DNA of 64,000 nt from Candidatus Pseudomonas phytovorans (lineage in GTDB: Bacteria; Pseudomonadota; Gammaproteobacteria; Pseudomonadales; Pseudomonadaceae): NCBI GenBank assembly GCA_029202525.1, contig CP119325.1, positions 3,942,001-4,006,000 of the forward strand, in the 5' to 3' direction. Shown in pieces: positions 35,850 to 44,969 of the stretch. A program made the translations under genes and the position numbers. The first letter of the stretch is position 1; each line of letters opens with the position of its first letter. A model generated the notes under the pieces. The model made no database searches, was not told where the DNA came from, and saw nothing but the letters and a program-made list of their open reading frames with translations.

Positions 35850-36179
35850 CCTGTGAGCCCTTTTGTGTTCCAACCGAGCAAAGGTGGGCTGTGGATCAAC
35901 GAACCAAGTGTTACAATCCGCCGATTCAAATCAGCGCTCAAGGCGCTGGATATCCGTTAACGCCGTCAGTACGACACTCGCCATACCTACGCAACCATGT
36001 GCCTGATGCCTGGGATGAACCCCGCGTTCATCGCGAGCCAGCTTGGCCACAGCGTCGAGATGTTGCTCTCTACCTAAGCGAAATGGATCAGCTCCTCCTC
36101 GGACTGAAGGGAGCTGGAGAAGCTGCCGCCCCGAGTCGAATTGGCCCAAAATTGGCCCAAGACTGACGACAGGGCCTAA
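35850..36179 (+). pseudogene. Decayed tyrosine-recombinase (phage integrase) C-terminus
   Basis: In one frame the sequence reads PFVFQPSKGGLWIN, FKSALKALDIR, then a stop (TAA 35958), RRQYDTRHTYATMCLM, FIASQLGHSVEMLLST, stop (TAA 36075), AKWISSSSD, stop (TGA 36105), RELEKL to TAA 36177. The RHTY box and LGH box of tyrosine recombinases are plain. In intact relatives the text is LLSTYAKW, so the catalytic Tyr codon TAC has become TAA. The first stop replaces a Gln and the third a Trp. The N-terminal and core halves are missing upstream (35694-35850 holds only unassignable scraps). It marks the end of an old integrated element next to ybiT. Confidence 0.8.
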
Positions 36180-36211
36180 ATACACCTCTGGAACCCCCGC
36201 AGGACAAGCAC

Positions 36212-37798
36212 TTGATTTCTACCGCTAACATCACCATGCAGTTCGGCGCCAAGCCGCTGTTCGAAAACGTTTCCGTAAAATTCAACAACGGCAACCGCTA
36301 CGGCCTGATCGGCGCCAACGGTTGCGGCAAGTCGACCTTCATGAAGATCCTCGGCGGTGACCTGGAGCCTTCCGGTGGCCAGGTCATGCTCGAGCCGAAC
36401 ACCCGCCTGGGCAAGCTGCGCCAGGACCAGTTCGCTTATGAAGAATTCACCGTGATCGACACCGTGATCATGGGCCACGGCCAGCTGTGGAAGGTCAAGG
36501 CCGAACGCGACCGCATCTACTCGCTGCCGGAAATGACCGAGGAAGACGGCATGGCCGTCGCCGAACTGGAAACCGAATTCGCCGAAATGGACGGCTACAC
36601 CGCCGAGTCCCGCGCCGGTGAACTGCTGCTGGGCCTGGGTATCCCCCTGGAGCAACACTTCGGCCCGATGAGCGAAGTCGCGCCAGGCTGGAAGCTGCGT
36701 GTGCTGCTGGCCCAGGCATTGTTCTCGGACCCGGACGTGCTGCTGCTCGACGAACCGACCAACCACCTGGATATCAACACCATCCGCTGGCTGGAAACGA
36801 TCCTCACGGCGCGTAACAGCACCATGATCATCATTTCCCACGACCGCCACTTCCTCAACAGCGTCTGCACCCACATGGCTGACCTGGATTACGGCGAGCT
36901 GCGCCTGTTCCCAGGCAACTATGACGAGTACATGACTGCGGCCACCCAGTCGCGCGAGCAGTTGCTGTCGGACAATGCCAAGAAAAAGGCCCAGATCGCC
37001 GAGCTGCAGACCTTCGTCAGCCGCTTCTCGGCCAACGCCTCCAAAGCCAAGCAGGCAACTTCGCGTGCCAAGCAGATCGACAAGATCCAGCTGGCCGAGG
37101 TCAAGCCTTCCAGCCGTGTCAGCCCGTTCATCCGCTTCGAGCAGACCAAAAAACTGCACCGCCAGGCGGTGGTTGTCGAGAAGATGGCGAAAGCGTTCGA
37201 CGACAAGGTGCTGTTCAAGAACTTCGACATTACTGTCGAAGCGGGCGAGCGCGTTGCAATCATCGGCCCCAACGGTATTGGCAAAACTACCCTGCTGCGC
37301 ACCCTGGTCGGCGAGATGACCCCGGATGCAGGCTCGGTGAAGTGGACCGACAGCGCAGAAGTGGGCTACTACGCCCAGGACCACGCTCACGACTTTGAAG
37401 ATGACCTGAGCCTGTTCGACTGGATGGGCCAGTGGACCTCCGGCGAGCAAGTGATTCGCGGTACCCTGGGGCGCATGCTGTTCTCCAACGACGAGATCCT
37501 CAAGTCGGTGAAGGTGATTTCCGGTGGTGAGCAAGGCCGCATGCTGTTCGGCAAGCTGATCCTGCAAAAGCCGAACGTGCTGGTGATGGACGAGCCTACC
37601 AACCACCTGGACATGGAATCGATCGAGGCGCTGAACCTGGCGCTGGAAAACTACCCGGGCACCCTGCTGTTCGTCAGCCACGACCGCGAATTCGTGTCGT
37701 CGCTGGCCACCCGCATCATCGAGCTGTCGCCCGATGGCGTGGTGGACTTCAGCGGCACCTACGACGATTACCTGCGCAGCCAGGGCGTACTGGTCTGA
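36212..37798 (+). CDS. ybiT: ABC-F family ATPase, YbiT type
   Basis: This 528-residue soluble protein has two ABC ATPase domains and no membrane part, as in ribosome-associated ABC-F translation factors. Domain 1 has Walker A GANGCGKST and Walker B VLLLDEPTNHLD; domain 2 has GPNGIGKTT, the signature SGGEQGRM and VLVMDEPTNHLD, with the linker of KKKAQIAELQTF between. The whole sequence parallels E. coli YbiT. The start is TTG (36212) with AGGA upstream, aligned to the E. coli N-terminus. It begins only 33 bases after the decayed integrase, so its upstream control region may derive from the mobile element. Confidence 0.93.
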   Translation: MISTANITMQFGAKPLFENVSVKFNNGNRYGLIGANGCGKSTFMKILGGDLEPSGGQVMLEPNTRLGKLRQDQFAYEEFTVIDTVIMGHGQLWKVKAERDRIYSLPEMTEEDGMAVAELETEFAEMDGYTAESRAGELLLGLGIPLEQHFGPMSEVAPGWKLRVLLAQALFSDPDVLLLDEPTNHLDINTIRWLETILTARNSTMIIISHDRHFLNSVCTHMADLDYGELRLFPGNYDEYMTAATQSREQLLSDNAKKKAQIAELQTFVSRFSANASKAKQATSRAKQIDKIQLAEVKPSSRVSPFIRFEQTKKLHRQAVVVEKMAKAFDDKVLFKNFDITVEAGERVAIIGPNGIGKTTLLRTLVGEMTPDAGSVKWTDSAEVGYYAQDHAHDFEDDLSLFDWMGQWTSGEQVIRGTLGRMLFSNDEILKSVKVISGGEQGRMLFGKLILQKPNVLVMDEPTNHLDMESIEALNLALENYPGTLLFVSHDREFVSSLATRIIELSPDGVVDFSGTYDDYLRSQGVLV

Positions 37799-37840
37799 TT
37801 GATGGGTAAGGCCTGGCCATTGTGTATGGCTGGGCCGGTC

Positions 37841-37864
37841 TCTTCGCGGGGTTGCCCGCGAAGA
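37841..37864. repeat. REP palindrome after ybiT
   Basis: TCTTCGCGGG (37841-37850) and CCCGCGAAGA (37855-37864) form a perfect 10-base stem with loop GTTG. The core TTCGCGGG...CCCGCGAA is that of P. putida REP elements. It may also end ybiT transcription. Confidence 0.75.
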
Positions 37865-37984
37865 TCCCACCGCCAATCCAACAGACTGAAACAACCCGAC
37901 GAATAATTCGTTAGCCTGCTTTCATTTCCTTCATGTAACAGCCATCATGGACCCACGCCCAACCGCCCGCCCGCGAAAGAGCCC

Positions 37985-39178
37985 ATGACCGCGCAACAAC
38001 CAGCCCCCGCCAGCAACACGCTGCACATTACCCTGCAGATCCTGTCGATCGTTTTCTACACCTTCATTGCCTTCCTCTGCATCGGCTTGCCGATTGCGGT
38101 GTTACCCAGCTACGTGCACGACCAGCTGGGCTTTGGTGCGGTAATCGCCGGGGTGACCATCGGCCTGCAGTACCTGGCCACCCTGCTCAGCCGCCCGTTT
38201 GCCGGGCGCGTTGCAGATACCCTCGGCGGCAAGCAAGCCATCCGCTTCGGTCTGCTGGGCATTGCCGGCTGCGGGGTATTGACCTTGTTGTCGGCCTGGA
38301 CACTGACCCTGCCGCTGCTGAGCCTTGCGCTGTTGCTGGGGGGCCGTTTGCTGCTCGGCATCGCCCAAGGGCTGATCGGTGTGGCCACCTTGAGCTGGGG
38401 CATCAACCAGGTCGGCCCCGAACACACCGCCAGGGTGATCTCATGGAACGGCATCGCCTCCTATGGTGCAATCGCCATTGGCGCGCCACTGGGTGTACTG
38501 GCCGTGGATGGGCTGGATTTCAGCGTGCTGGGGCCTGCCTTGCTGGTGCTGGCAATCCTTGCCCTGTTGGTGTTGCGCAAGCGCCCGGACGTGGTGGTGG
38601 TGCGCGGCGACCGCCTGCCGTTCTGGTCTGCGTTTGCCCGGGTCGCTCCGTGCGGCCTTGGCCTGACCCTGGCCTCGATCGGCTATGGCACCCTGACCAC
38701 CTTCGTCACGTTGTACTACCTTGAGCGCGGTTGGGCCGGTGCAGCCTGGTGCCTGAGTGCATTTGGTGTGTGCTTCATCATTTCGCGGCTGCTGTTCGTC
38801 AACGCCGTCAACCGCTTTGGTGGTTACAACGTGGCGGTTGCCTGCATGGCCACCGAAGTGCTCGGCCTGGGTTTGCTGTGGCTGGCACCTTCGCCGGCCT
38901 GGGCACTGGTAGGCGCAGGGCTTACCGGTTTCGGGCTGTCGCTGGTGTATCCGGCATTGGGCGTCGAAGCAATCAGGCAGGTCCCCAGCAGCAGCCGAGG
39001 CGCGGGGCTGGGGGCCTATGCGGTGTTCTTCGACATGGCCCTGGCTATTGCCGGGCCGCTGATGGGCGCAGTAGCCGTACACCTGGGCTATGCCTCAATC
39101 TTTTGCGTGGCGGCCCTGCTCGCTTTGGCCGGGGTAGGTCTAACGCTGTTGCTGTCGCGGCGCACTCGCAGCAGCTGA
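37985..39178 (+). CDS. MFS transporter, YhhS-like
   Basis: This 397-residue major-facilitator protein has twelve predicted helices. The helix 2-3 loop GRVADTLGGKQAIRFG and the start of the second half fit the YhhS/YfcJ group of putative arabinose/drug exporters. The substrate is unknown. Its 3' end overlaps the convergent hydrolase gene by 39 bases. A REP element and about 120 bases separate it from ybiT. Confidence 0.85.
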   Translation: MTAQQPAPASNTLHITLQILSIVFYTFIAFLCIGLPIAVLPSYVHDQLGFGAVIAGVTIGLQYLATLLSRPFAGRVADTLGGKQAIRFGLLGIAGCGVLTLLSAWTLTLPLLSLALLLGGRLLLGIAQGLIGVATLSWGINQVGPEHTARVISWNGIASYGAIAIGAPLGVLAVDGLDFSVLGPALLVLAILALLVLRKRPDVVVVRGDRLPFWSAFARVAPCGLGLTLASIGYGTLTTFVTLYYLERGWAGAAWCLSAFGVCFIISRLLFVNAVNRFGGYNVAVACMATEVLGLGLLWLAPSPAWALVGAGLTGFGLSLVYPALGVEAIRQVPSSSRGAGLGAYAVFFDMALAIAGPLMGAVAVHLGYASIFCVAALLALAGVGLTLLLSRRTRSS

Positions 39179-40186
39179 CCGATCGGCCAGTTGCGGCGCG
39201 CCCAGCGCCTGGCTGAAGAACGCCGCCGTTTCACGTTCCAGCGAGTGATGGATATGGCGGCGGTCCACGCCTTCTGCATCTTTGCACAGCGCAGGCATCC
39301 GCGCGTACTGCTCGGCGTCGCAGTGAGCCATGAACACAAAGTGGCCAGCGCCGGCCAACAATCGGTAATCGGGTGTGACCGGCAGTTTACGGGCCAGCGC
39401 CTCGGCATTGCGGTCTACCGCTACCAACTGGTCGCTATCGCCGCTGTAGATCAGGGCAGGCACCTGAACCCCGGCCAAGGCATGACGCCCGAACAGCAGG
39501 GTCAGCGGCGCCATCAGCATCACCGCCCCTACCCGCTGGTCGGCCTGTGGTGCCAGCTCACTGCGGTCGGCAATCAATATACCGTGAGTCTTGCAGGCGT
39601 CGGCGTCGCTCGGGCGCTCCAGGCAATACTGGCGCAGGCGGTCCAGGTCCGGGCGGGCGCCGGAGAGAATCAACGCGGTCTCGCCACCGGCCGAATAGCC
39701 GATCACGCCCACCTTGCCGTCATCCAGGTAGGGCCCGACCAATGCATCATCGCGGGCAGCGGTAATTGCGGCGCTGACTTGCAGCGGCCGGCCATAAAGA
39801 TTGCTCAGGGTGCCCAGGCGACTGTGGTCGCGGGCGTTGTCCCCAGGGTGAACTACCGCCACAACCACGAAGCCTCGCCGCGCCAAGGAGGTTGCCAGGT
39901 AATGCAGCGCCAGTGGGCTACCGGTGTTGCCGTGGGAAAGTACCAGTAGCGGGAATTGACCCGCAGCGACGGGTGCCTCTTCAGCCACATCGATTGGGTA
40001 ACCGTCTATACGGCTGCTACGCGTTATGCCAGTAGCGGGGTAGAACGCCAGCGCTTGCATCGGCCGGCTATCGACCGGGTCGGTCAAGGTCATGTGGTGC
40101 AGGCCGGCAACCCACGGCGCAGCTTCGGCATGGGCCAGCAGGCCGCCGATCAGGACCAGCGCCAACAAGCAGCGGGGAACAGTCAT
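39140..40186 (-). CDS. Secreted alpha/beta-hydrolase (dienelactone-hydrolase-like)
   Basis: A 348-residue protein with a signal peptide (to about AHAEA, residue 22). The alpha/beta-hydrolase core shows LLVLSHGNTGSP (oxyanion region), the nucleophile Ser165 in GYSAGGETAL, Asp in ALIYSGDSDQLV and His in LLAGAGHFVF. It is likely a periplasmic esterase, but the substrate is unknown. Its 3' end overlaps the MFS gene tail, so the two transcripts are antisense there. Confidence 0.8.
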   Translation of the reverse strand: MTVPRCLLALVLIGGLLAHAEAAPWVAGLHHMTLTDPVDSRPMQALAFYPATGITRSSRIDGYPIDVAEEAPVAAGQFPLLVLSHGNTGSPLALHYLATSLARRGFVVVAVVHPGDNARDHSRLGTLSNLYGRPLQVSAAITAARDDALVGPYLDDGKVGVIGYSAGGETALILSGARPDLDRLRQYCLERPSDADACKTHGILIADRSELAPQADQRVGAVMLMAPLTLLFGRHALAGVQVPALIYSGDSDQLVAVDRNAEALARKLPVTPDYRLLAGAGHFVFMAHCDAEQYARMPALCKDAEGVDRRHIHHSLERETAAFFSQALGAPQLADRSAAASAPRQQQR

Positions 40187-40386
40187 CGGCCGGCGGTTCC
40201 TTGCAGGGCGAAGAGATGGCCCAGCATAGAGCCGACCTGGCCTGCGCCAGATGAAAACTGGATGAAACCCTCGTCATGCATGATGCGCCCGCGCCCTCTG
40301 CATTTGCGTATGGCGTCGAACCCGTGGCATAGATACAGGTCCACGTATTTACGTGACCGTTCTGCGCCAATGAAGGAGAGTCATGC

Positions 40387-41226
40387 ATGAGCAAGCCCGC
40401 GTATGTGCCACCCAAGGTCTGGCGCAACGAAGCAGCGTCCGGCGGCCAGTTCGCCAGCATCAACCGCCCGGTTGCAGGCCCCACGCACGACAAGGACCTG
40501 CCGTTGGGCAAGCACCCGCTGCAGCTGTATTCCTTGGCCACACCCAATGGCGTCAAGGTCACTATTGCCCTTGAGGAGCTGCTTGCCTTGGGCCATGCCG
40601 CAGCCGAGTACGATGCCTGGCTGATCCGCATTGGCGAGGGCGACCAGTTTTCCAGCGGGTTTGTCCAGGTCAACCCCAATTCCAAGATCCCTGCCCTGCT
40701 CGACCGCAGCGTCGAACCGCCTGTGCGGGTATTCGAGTCGGGTTCGATCCTGCTGTACCTGGCAGACAAGTTCGGTGCGCTGCTGCCAAAATCGCCAGCA
40801 GCACGTACCGAGAGCCTGAACTGGCTGTTCTGGCAAATGGGAGCAGCGCCTTACCTGGGCGGTGGCTTTGGTCACTTCTACGTGTACGCCCCGGAAAAAT
40901 TCGAGTACGCGATCAACCGCTTCACCATGGAGGCCAAGCGCCAACTGGATGTGCTCGACCGCCGCCTGGCCGAGAGCCGCTACCTGGGCGGTGATGAGTA
41001 CAGCATTGCCGATATTGCCGTGTGGCCGTGGTATGGCCAGCTGGTCCGCGGCAACCTGTATGACGCGGCGGAGTTCCTGGCGGTTGATGAGTACCCCAAC
41101 GTGCAGCGATGGGCCGATGAAATTGCCTTGCGCCCGGCGGTGCAGCGTGGAACCCGGGTGAACCGTACGTGGGGGGATGAGGCGAGCCAGGTGCCCGAGC
41201 GGCATACGGCGCAGGACCTGGATTGA
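40387..41226 (+). CDS. yghU: Glutathione-dependent disulfide-bond oxidoreductase YghU
   Basis: A GST-fold protein of the nu class, 279 residues, very like E. coli YghU: the N-terminal extension with GGQFASINRPVAGPTH, then LQLYSLATPNGVKVTIALEELLALG, FVQVNPNSKIPAL, RVFESGSILLYLADKFG and HFYVYAPEKFEYAINRFTMEAKRQLDVLD. YghU reduces small disulfides using glutathione. AAGGAGAG lies upstream of ATG 40387. It is a single gene; the amidase gene follows after 140 bases. Confidence 0.92.
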   Translation: MSKPAYVPPKVWRNEAASGGQFASINRPVAGPTHDKDLPLGKHPLQLYSLATPNGVKVTIALEELLALGHAAAEYDAWLIRIGEGDQFSSGFVQVNPNSKIPALLDRSVEPPVRVFESGSILLYLADKFGALLPKSPAARTESLNWLFWQMGAAPYLGGGFGHFYVYAPEKFEYAINRFTMEAKRQLDVLDRRLAESRYLGGDEYSIADIAVWPWYGQLVRGNLYDAAEFLAVDEYPNVQRWADEIALRPAVQRGTRVNRTWGDEASQVPERHTAQDLD

Positions 41227-41366
41227 GGGATAGCCGGGGTCGCTGTGCGGCCCCGACAATGCCCGCCTGCATAAAACCATTTGCCCCCGCGCAAATCTGC
41301 GTCCGCCAAGCCCTTCTTGTACACTCCTCGCATTAGCCCCCACCTGCACATTTTTTTGGTGAACGC

Positions 41367-43070
41367 ATGATCGAGGTAACCGAGGTTTCCATTGCCGAGC
41401 TGCGCGACGCGCTCGAGTCGGGCCGCACGACAGCTGTCGAGCTGGTCAAGGCTTACCTGGCACGTATCGACGCCTATGACGGGGCCGACACCGCCACCGC
41501 CCTGAACGCCGTAGTGGTACGCAACCCCGAGGCGCTGAAAGAAGCCGAGGCTTCCGACGCCCGCCGCGCTCAAGGTCAGGTCCTGAGCCCGCTGGATGGC
41601 ATCCCCTACACCGCCAAGGACAGCTACCTGGTCAAGGGCCTGACCGCCGCTTCCGGCAGCCCTGCCTTCAAGAACCTCGTCGCCCAGCGCGACGCCTTCA
41701 CCATCGAGCGCCTGCGCGCCGCGGGTGCGGTGTGCCTGGGCAAGACCAACATGCCGCCCATGGCCAACGGTGGCATGCAGCGCGGCGTGTATGGCCGCGC
41801 TGAAAGCCCGTACAACGCCAGCTTCCTGACTGCGCCCTTCGCCTCGGGCTCGTCCAACGGCGCTGGCACTGCCACCGCCGCCAGCTTCAGCGCCTTCGGC
41901 CTGGCCGAGGAGACCTGGTCCAGCGGTCGTGGTCCGGCGTCCAACAATGGCTTGTGCGCCTACACCCCATCGCGCGGGGTGATTTCGGTGCGGGGCAACT
42001 GGCCGCTGACACCGACCATGGACGTGGTGGTGCCATACGCCCGCACCATGGCCGACCTGCTGGAAATCCTCGATGTGGTGGTCGCCGATGACGCTGACAA
42101 GCGGGGTGACCTGTGGCGCCTCCAGCCCTGGGTGCCAATCCCGGCGGCATCGACTGTACGCCCGGCCTCTTACCTGGACCTGGCGGTGGATGCCAGCACG
42201 CTCAAGGGCAAACGCTTTGGCGTACCGCGCATGTACATCAATGCCGATGCCGAAGCGGGCACCTCCGAAAAACCAGGCATCGGTGGCCCGACTGGCCAGC
42301 GCATCAACACCCGCGCCACGGTGATCGACTTGTGGCAACAGGCACGCCAGGCCCTGGAAGCGGCCGGCGCCGAAGTGCTGGAAGTGGACTTCCCACTGGT
42401 GTCCAACTGCGAGGGCGACCGCCCGGGCGCACCGACCGTTTACAACCGTGGCATCGTCAGCAAAGAGTTCCTGCATGACGAGCTCTGGGAGCTATCTGGC
42501 TGGGCGTTTGATGATTTCCTGCAAGCCAACGGCGACCCCAAGCTCAACCGCCTGGCCGATGTCGATGGACCGCAGATTTTCCCCCACGACCCGGGCACCT
42601 TGCCTAACCGTGAAGATGACCTGGCCGCAGGCATGGACGAGTACGTCAACATGGCCAAACGCGGGCTGAAGACCTGGGACCAGATCGAGACCGTGCCCGA
42701 CGGCCTGCGCGGCCTGGAGCACACCCGCAAGCTGGACCTGGAGGACTGGATGGACAAGCTCGGCCTGGACGCGGTGCTGTTCCCGACCGTCGCCGATGTG
42801 GGCCCGGCCGATGCCGACGTCAACCCGGCCTCGGCAGACATCGCCTGGAGCAACGGTATCTGGGTAGCCAACGGCAACCTGGCGATCCGCCACCTGGGTG
42901 TGCCGACCGTCACCGTCCCAATGGGCGTGATGGCCGACATCGGCATGCCGGTGGGCCTGACCTTTGCCGGCCGCGCCTATAGCGACAATGCGCTGCTGAG
43001 CTTTGGCGCAGCCTTCGAGGCGACCGGCTCACGCCGCATGATCCCACCACGGACCCCGGCCCTGCGCTGA
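41367..43070 (+). CDS. Amidase-signature family hydrolase
   Basis: A 567-residue amidase with the Ser-cisSer-Lys triad visible: Lys84 (YTAKDSYLVKG), cis-Ser162 in SGSSNGAG and nucleophile Ser186 in TWSSGRGPAS, with the 24-residue Ser-Ser spacing of the family. The usual GSSGG is varied to GSSNG. The C-terminus has LGVPTVTVPMG and GLTFAGRAYSD. It probably hydrolyses a small amide in the cytoplasm; the substrate is unknown. A REP palindrome lies just after the stop. Confidence 0.87.
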   Translation: MIEVTEVSIAELRDALESGRTTAVELVKAYLARIDAYDGADTATALNAVVVRNPEALKEAEASDARRAQGQVLSPLDGIPYTAKDSYLVKGLTAASGSPAFKNLVAQRDAFTIERLRAAGAVCLGKTNMPPMANGGMQRGVYGRAESPYNASFLTAPFASGSSNGAGTATAASFSAFGLAEETWSSGRGPASNNGLCAYTPSRGVISVRGNWPLTPTMDVVVPYARTMADLLEILDVVVADDADKRGDLWRLQPWVPIPAASTVRPASYLDLAVDASTLKGKRFGVPRMYINADAEAGTSEKPGIGGPTGQRINTRATVIDLWQQARQALEAAGAEVLEVDFPLVSNCEGDRPGAPTVYNRGIVSKEFLHDELWELSGWAFDDFLQANGDPKLNRLADVDGPQIFPHDPGTLPNREDDLAAGMDEYVNMAKRGLKTWDQIETVPDGLRGLEHTRKLDLEDWMDKLGLDAVLFPTVADVGPADADVNPASADIAWSNGIWVANGNLAIRHLGVPTVTVPMGVMADIGMPVGLTFAGRAYSDNALLSFGAAFEATGSRRMIPPRTPALR

Positions 43071-43094
43071 ACACCGACGGGGGCCGCTTTGCGG

Positions 43095-43122
43095 TCCATT
43101 CGCGGGTAAACCCGCGAATGGA
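43095..43122. repeat. REP palindrome after the amidase gene
   Basis: TCCATTCGCGGG (43095-43106) and CCCGCGAATGGA (43111-43122) form a perfect 12-base stem with loop TAAA. Upstream GGGCCGCTTTGCGG is the usual companion of P. putida REP units. Confidence 0.8.
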
Positions 43123-43142
43123 TCTGAACAAGCAAATCGCCT

Positions 43143-43182
43143 AAATCAACTTTATGTGTAAAAATACACAAAATGTTGATTT
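43143..43182. promoter_or_regulatory. 40-base dyad, candidate operator of the YheO-like regulator
   Basis: The outer arms AAATCAAC (43143-43150) and GTTGATTT (43175-43182) and the inner arms TGTGTA (43155-43160) and TACACA (43165-43170) share one centre (43162/43163). Over the 18-base half sites only two positions fail. The site ends 11 bases before the preferred ATG (43194), which fits autoregulation of the downstream pair. It overlaps an alternative in-frame ATG at 43173. Confidence 0.6.
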
Positions 43183-43193
43183 TGCGATTTGCC

Positions 43194-43868
43194 ATGCCTA
43201 TCACCCCCAGCGAAGAACGCCACCTCACCCTCACGGTGCTCAAGGCCGCCATCCAGGCCCTGGGCAGCGTTGCCGCACGCAACATGGAAATCCTCCTGCA
43301 CGACCTGGATCACCCGGAGCATTCCGTGGTGGCGATCGTCAACGGCCACCTCTCCGGCCGCAGCATCGGCAGCCCGATCCTCGCCGCACCAGAGCAGGAC
43401 CAAGGCTTCAAGGCACTGATGCAGGCCTCAGCCCACCAGCACGGCAGCGAGCCGGTGGTACTGCCCGACTACCCCACCACGCTCAAGGGGCGCACCCTGC
43501 GCAGCGCCACCGCCATCTTTCGCGACAGCACCGGCCACCCCTTCGCCAGCCTCTGCGTCAACACCGACGTCACCGGCCTGGACGCCGCCATGAGCTTTCT
43601 GCAGCAGTTCCAACCACTGGGGGCCGCGCCGGCCGTCAGCGAACCCGCAGACATGGAACTGCTGATGAGCGAGATCATCCAGGCCTCCCTGCAACGCAGC
43701 GGCCAGGGGCGGATGAACAAACAGGCCAAGGTCGAGGCCGTGCGGGTCATGCAGGAGCGCGGCCTGTTCATCGTCAAAGGCGGCGTGGAAAAGGCCGCCA
43801 GTGCCCTCGGCGTTACCCGCTACACCATTTACAACTACCTTGAACAATTGCGCGGAGCCAGCCAATGA
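43194..43868 (+). CDS. YheO/DauR-like transcriptional regulator (PAS_6-HTH)
   Basis: A 224-residue regulator: an N-terminal YheO-like PAS domain (LGSVAARNMEILLHDLDHPEHSVVAIVNGHLSGR, FASLCVNTDVTGLD) and a C-terminal helix-turn-helix (VMQERGLFIVKGGVEKAASALGVTRYTIYNYL). Relatives include DauR, which controls D-arginine catabolism. The start at 43194 follows a long dyad that it probably binds. Its stop overlaps the start of the ammonia-lyase gene (ATGA), so the two are coupled and the regulator presumably responds to that enzyme's amino-acid substrate. Confidence 0.82.
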   Translation: MPITPSEERHLTLTVLKAAIQALGSVAARNMEILLHDLDHPEHSVVAIVNGHLSGRSIGSPILAAPEQDQGFKALMQASAHQHGSEPVVLPDYPTTLKGRTLRSATAIFRDSTGHPFASLCVNTDVTGLDAAMSFLQQFQPLGAAPAVSEPADMELLMSEIIQASLQRSGQGRMNKQAKVEAVRVMQERGLFIVKGGVEKAASALGVTRYTIYNYLEQLRGASQ

Positions 43869-44782
43869 CCTTGCATATCCATACCCCCCTGATCGAATCG
43901 CGCGCGCTGTCGTTGGCCGCGGGCCGAAACGTCTGGCTCAAGCTTGAAGCCCTGCAACCTTGTGGCTCGTTCAAGTTGCGCGGGGTGGGCCACGCCTGCG
44001 AAGTGCATCAAGCCCGTGGCGCCCAGCAGTTCATCTCCTCCTCGGGCGGCAACGCCGGCCTGGCGGTGGCCTATGCGGGACGCAAGCTGGGTGTGCCGGT
44101 AACCGTGGTAGTCCCCGAGACAACCACCGAGCGGGCCAAGGAGCTGCTGCGCCAAGAAGACGCCAACGTGGTGGTGCATGGCAGCTCCTGGCAAGAAGCC
44201 AATGCCTTGGCGCAGACCTTGGTGGGGCCGAATGATGCGTTCATTCACCCGTTTGACGACCCGCTGCTGTGGGCCGGGCATGCCAGCCTGATCGATGAAA
44301 TTGCCGAAGCAGGCGTGAAACCGGGCGCTGTGGTGCTGTCGGTGGGCGGTGGCGGGTTGCTCAGCGGCGTGGTCGAGGGGCTGCAGCGCAACGGCTGGGG
44401 TGATGTACCGGTGCTGGCGGTGGAAACCAACGGCGCCGCATCGCTGCATGCGGCCATGCAGGCCGGGCATTCGGTTGAGCTGGAGCGCCTGGCTTCGGTG
44501 GCGACGTCGCTGGGTGCAAAGCGGGTTGCCGATCAGGCGCTGGTCTGCACGCAGCAACACCCGGTTCACAGCCACTTGGTCAGCGACCGCGCCGCGCTGC
44601 AGGCCTGTGAGCAGTTCCTGCTGGACCATCGCGTGCTGGTCGAGCCGGCGTGTGGGGCTGCGTTGGCACTCGCGTATGCGCCGGGCGCTCTGGCGCAGTA
44701 CCAGGATGTGCTGGTGGTGGTTTGTGGTGGAGCCACGGCAACGCTGGAACAGATTCAGGCGTGGCTGCAGCAAGCCGATTGA
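43865..44782 (+). CDS. PLP-dependent serine/threonine dehydratase-like ammonia-lyase
   Basis: A 305-residue fold-type II PLP enzyme. The Schiff-base Lys37 is in CGSFKLRGVGH, the phosphate-binding and substrate loop is SSSGGNAGLAVAYAG, and the Gly-rich loop is LSVGGGGLLSGV. It is shorter than IlvA and has no regulatory domain, like catabolic L-serine dehydratases. Coupling to a YheO/DauR-like regulator suggests an inducible catabolic role for one amino acid, possibly serine, threonine or a hydroxy-amino acid; which one cannot be read here. Confidence 0.82.
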   Translation: MTLHIHTPLIESRALSLAAGRNVWLKLEALQPCGSFKLRGVGHACEVHQARGAQQFISSSGGNAGLAVAYAGRKLGVPVTVVVPETTTERAKELLRQEDANVVVHGSSWQEANALAQTLVGPNDAFIHPFDDPLLWAGHASLIDEIAEAGVKPGAVVLSVGGGGLLSGVVEGLQRNGWGDVPVLAVETNGAASLHAAMQAGHSVELERLASVATSLGAKRVADQALVCTQQHPVHSHLVSDRAALQACEQFLLDHRVLVEPACGAALALAYAPGALAQYQDVLVVVCGGATATLEQIQAWLQQAD

Positions 44783-44969
44783 GGCTGCCACCTGTCGGTG
44801 GTGATTACGATAGTCACATGCGCCTGTTCTACTGAGCCCGCCGCAACCGGAAAAATGCCCTCGCAACTGCGTCAACCCTGACGAAATGCGTATCGCACCC
44901 TTTCGGTCTGCGGCAAGTGAAGGCACAATGCGTGTCCTTTTTTTGGCCGGCCTGGCCGGGGGCCTTTAA

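Noticed and set aside
41281..41366. T-run TTTTTTT before the amidase start as a terminator
   Set aside because: No GC-rich stem precedes it; it is more likely part of the amidase leader.
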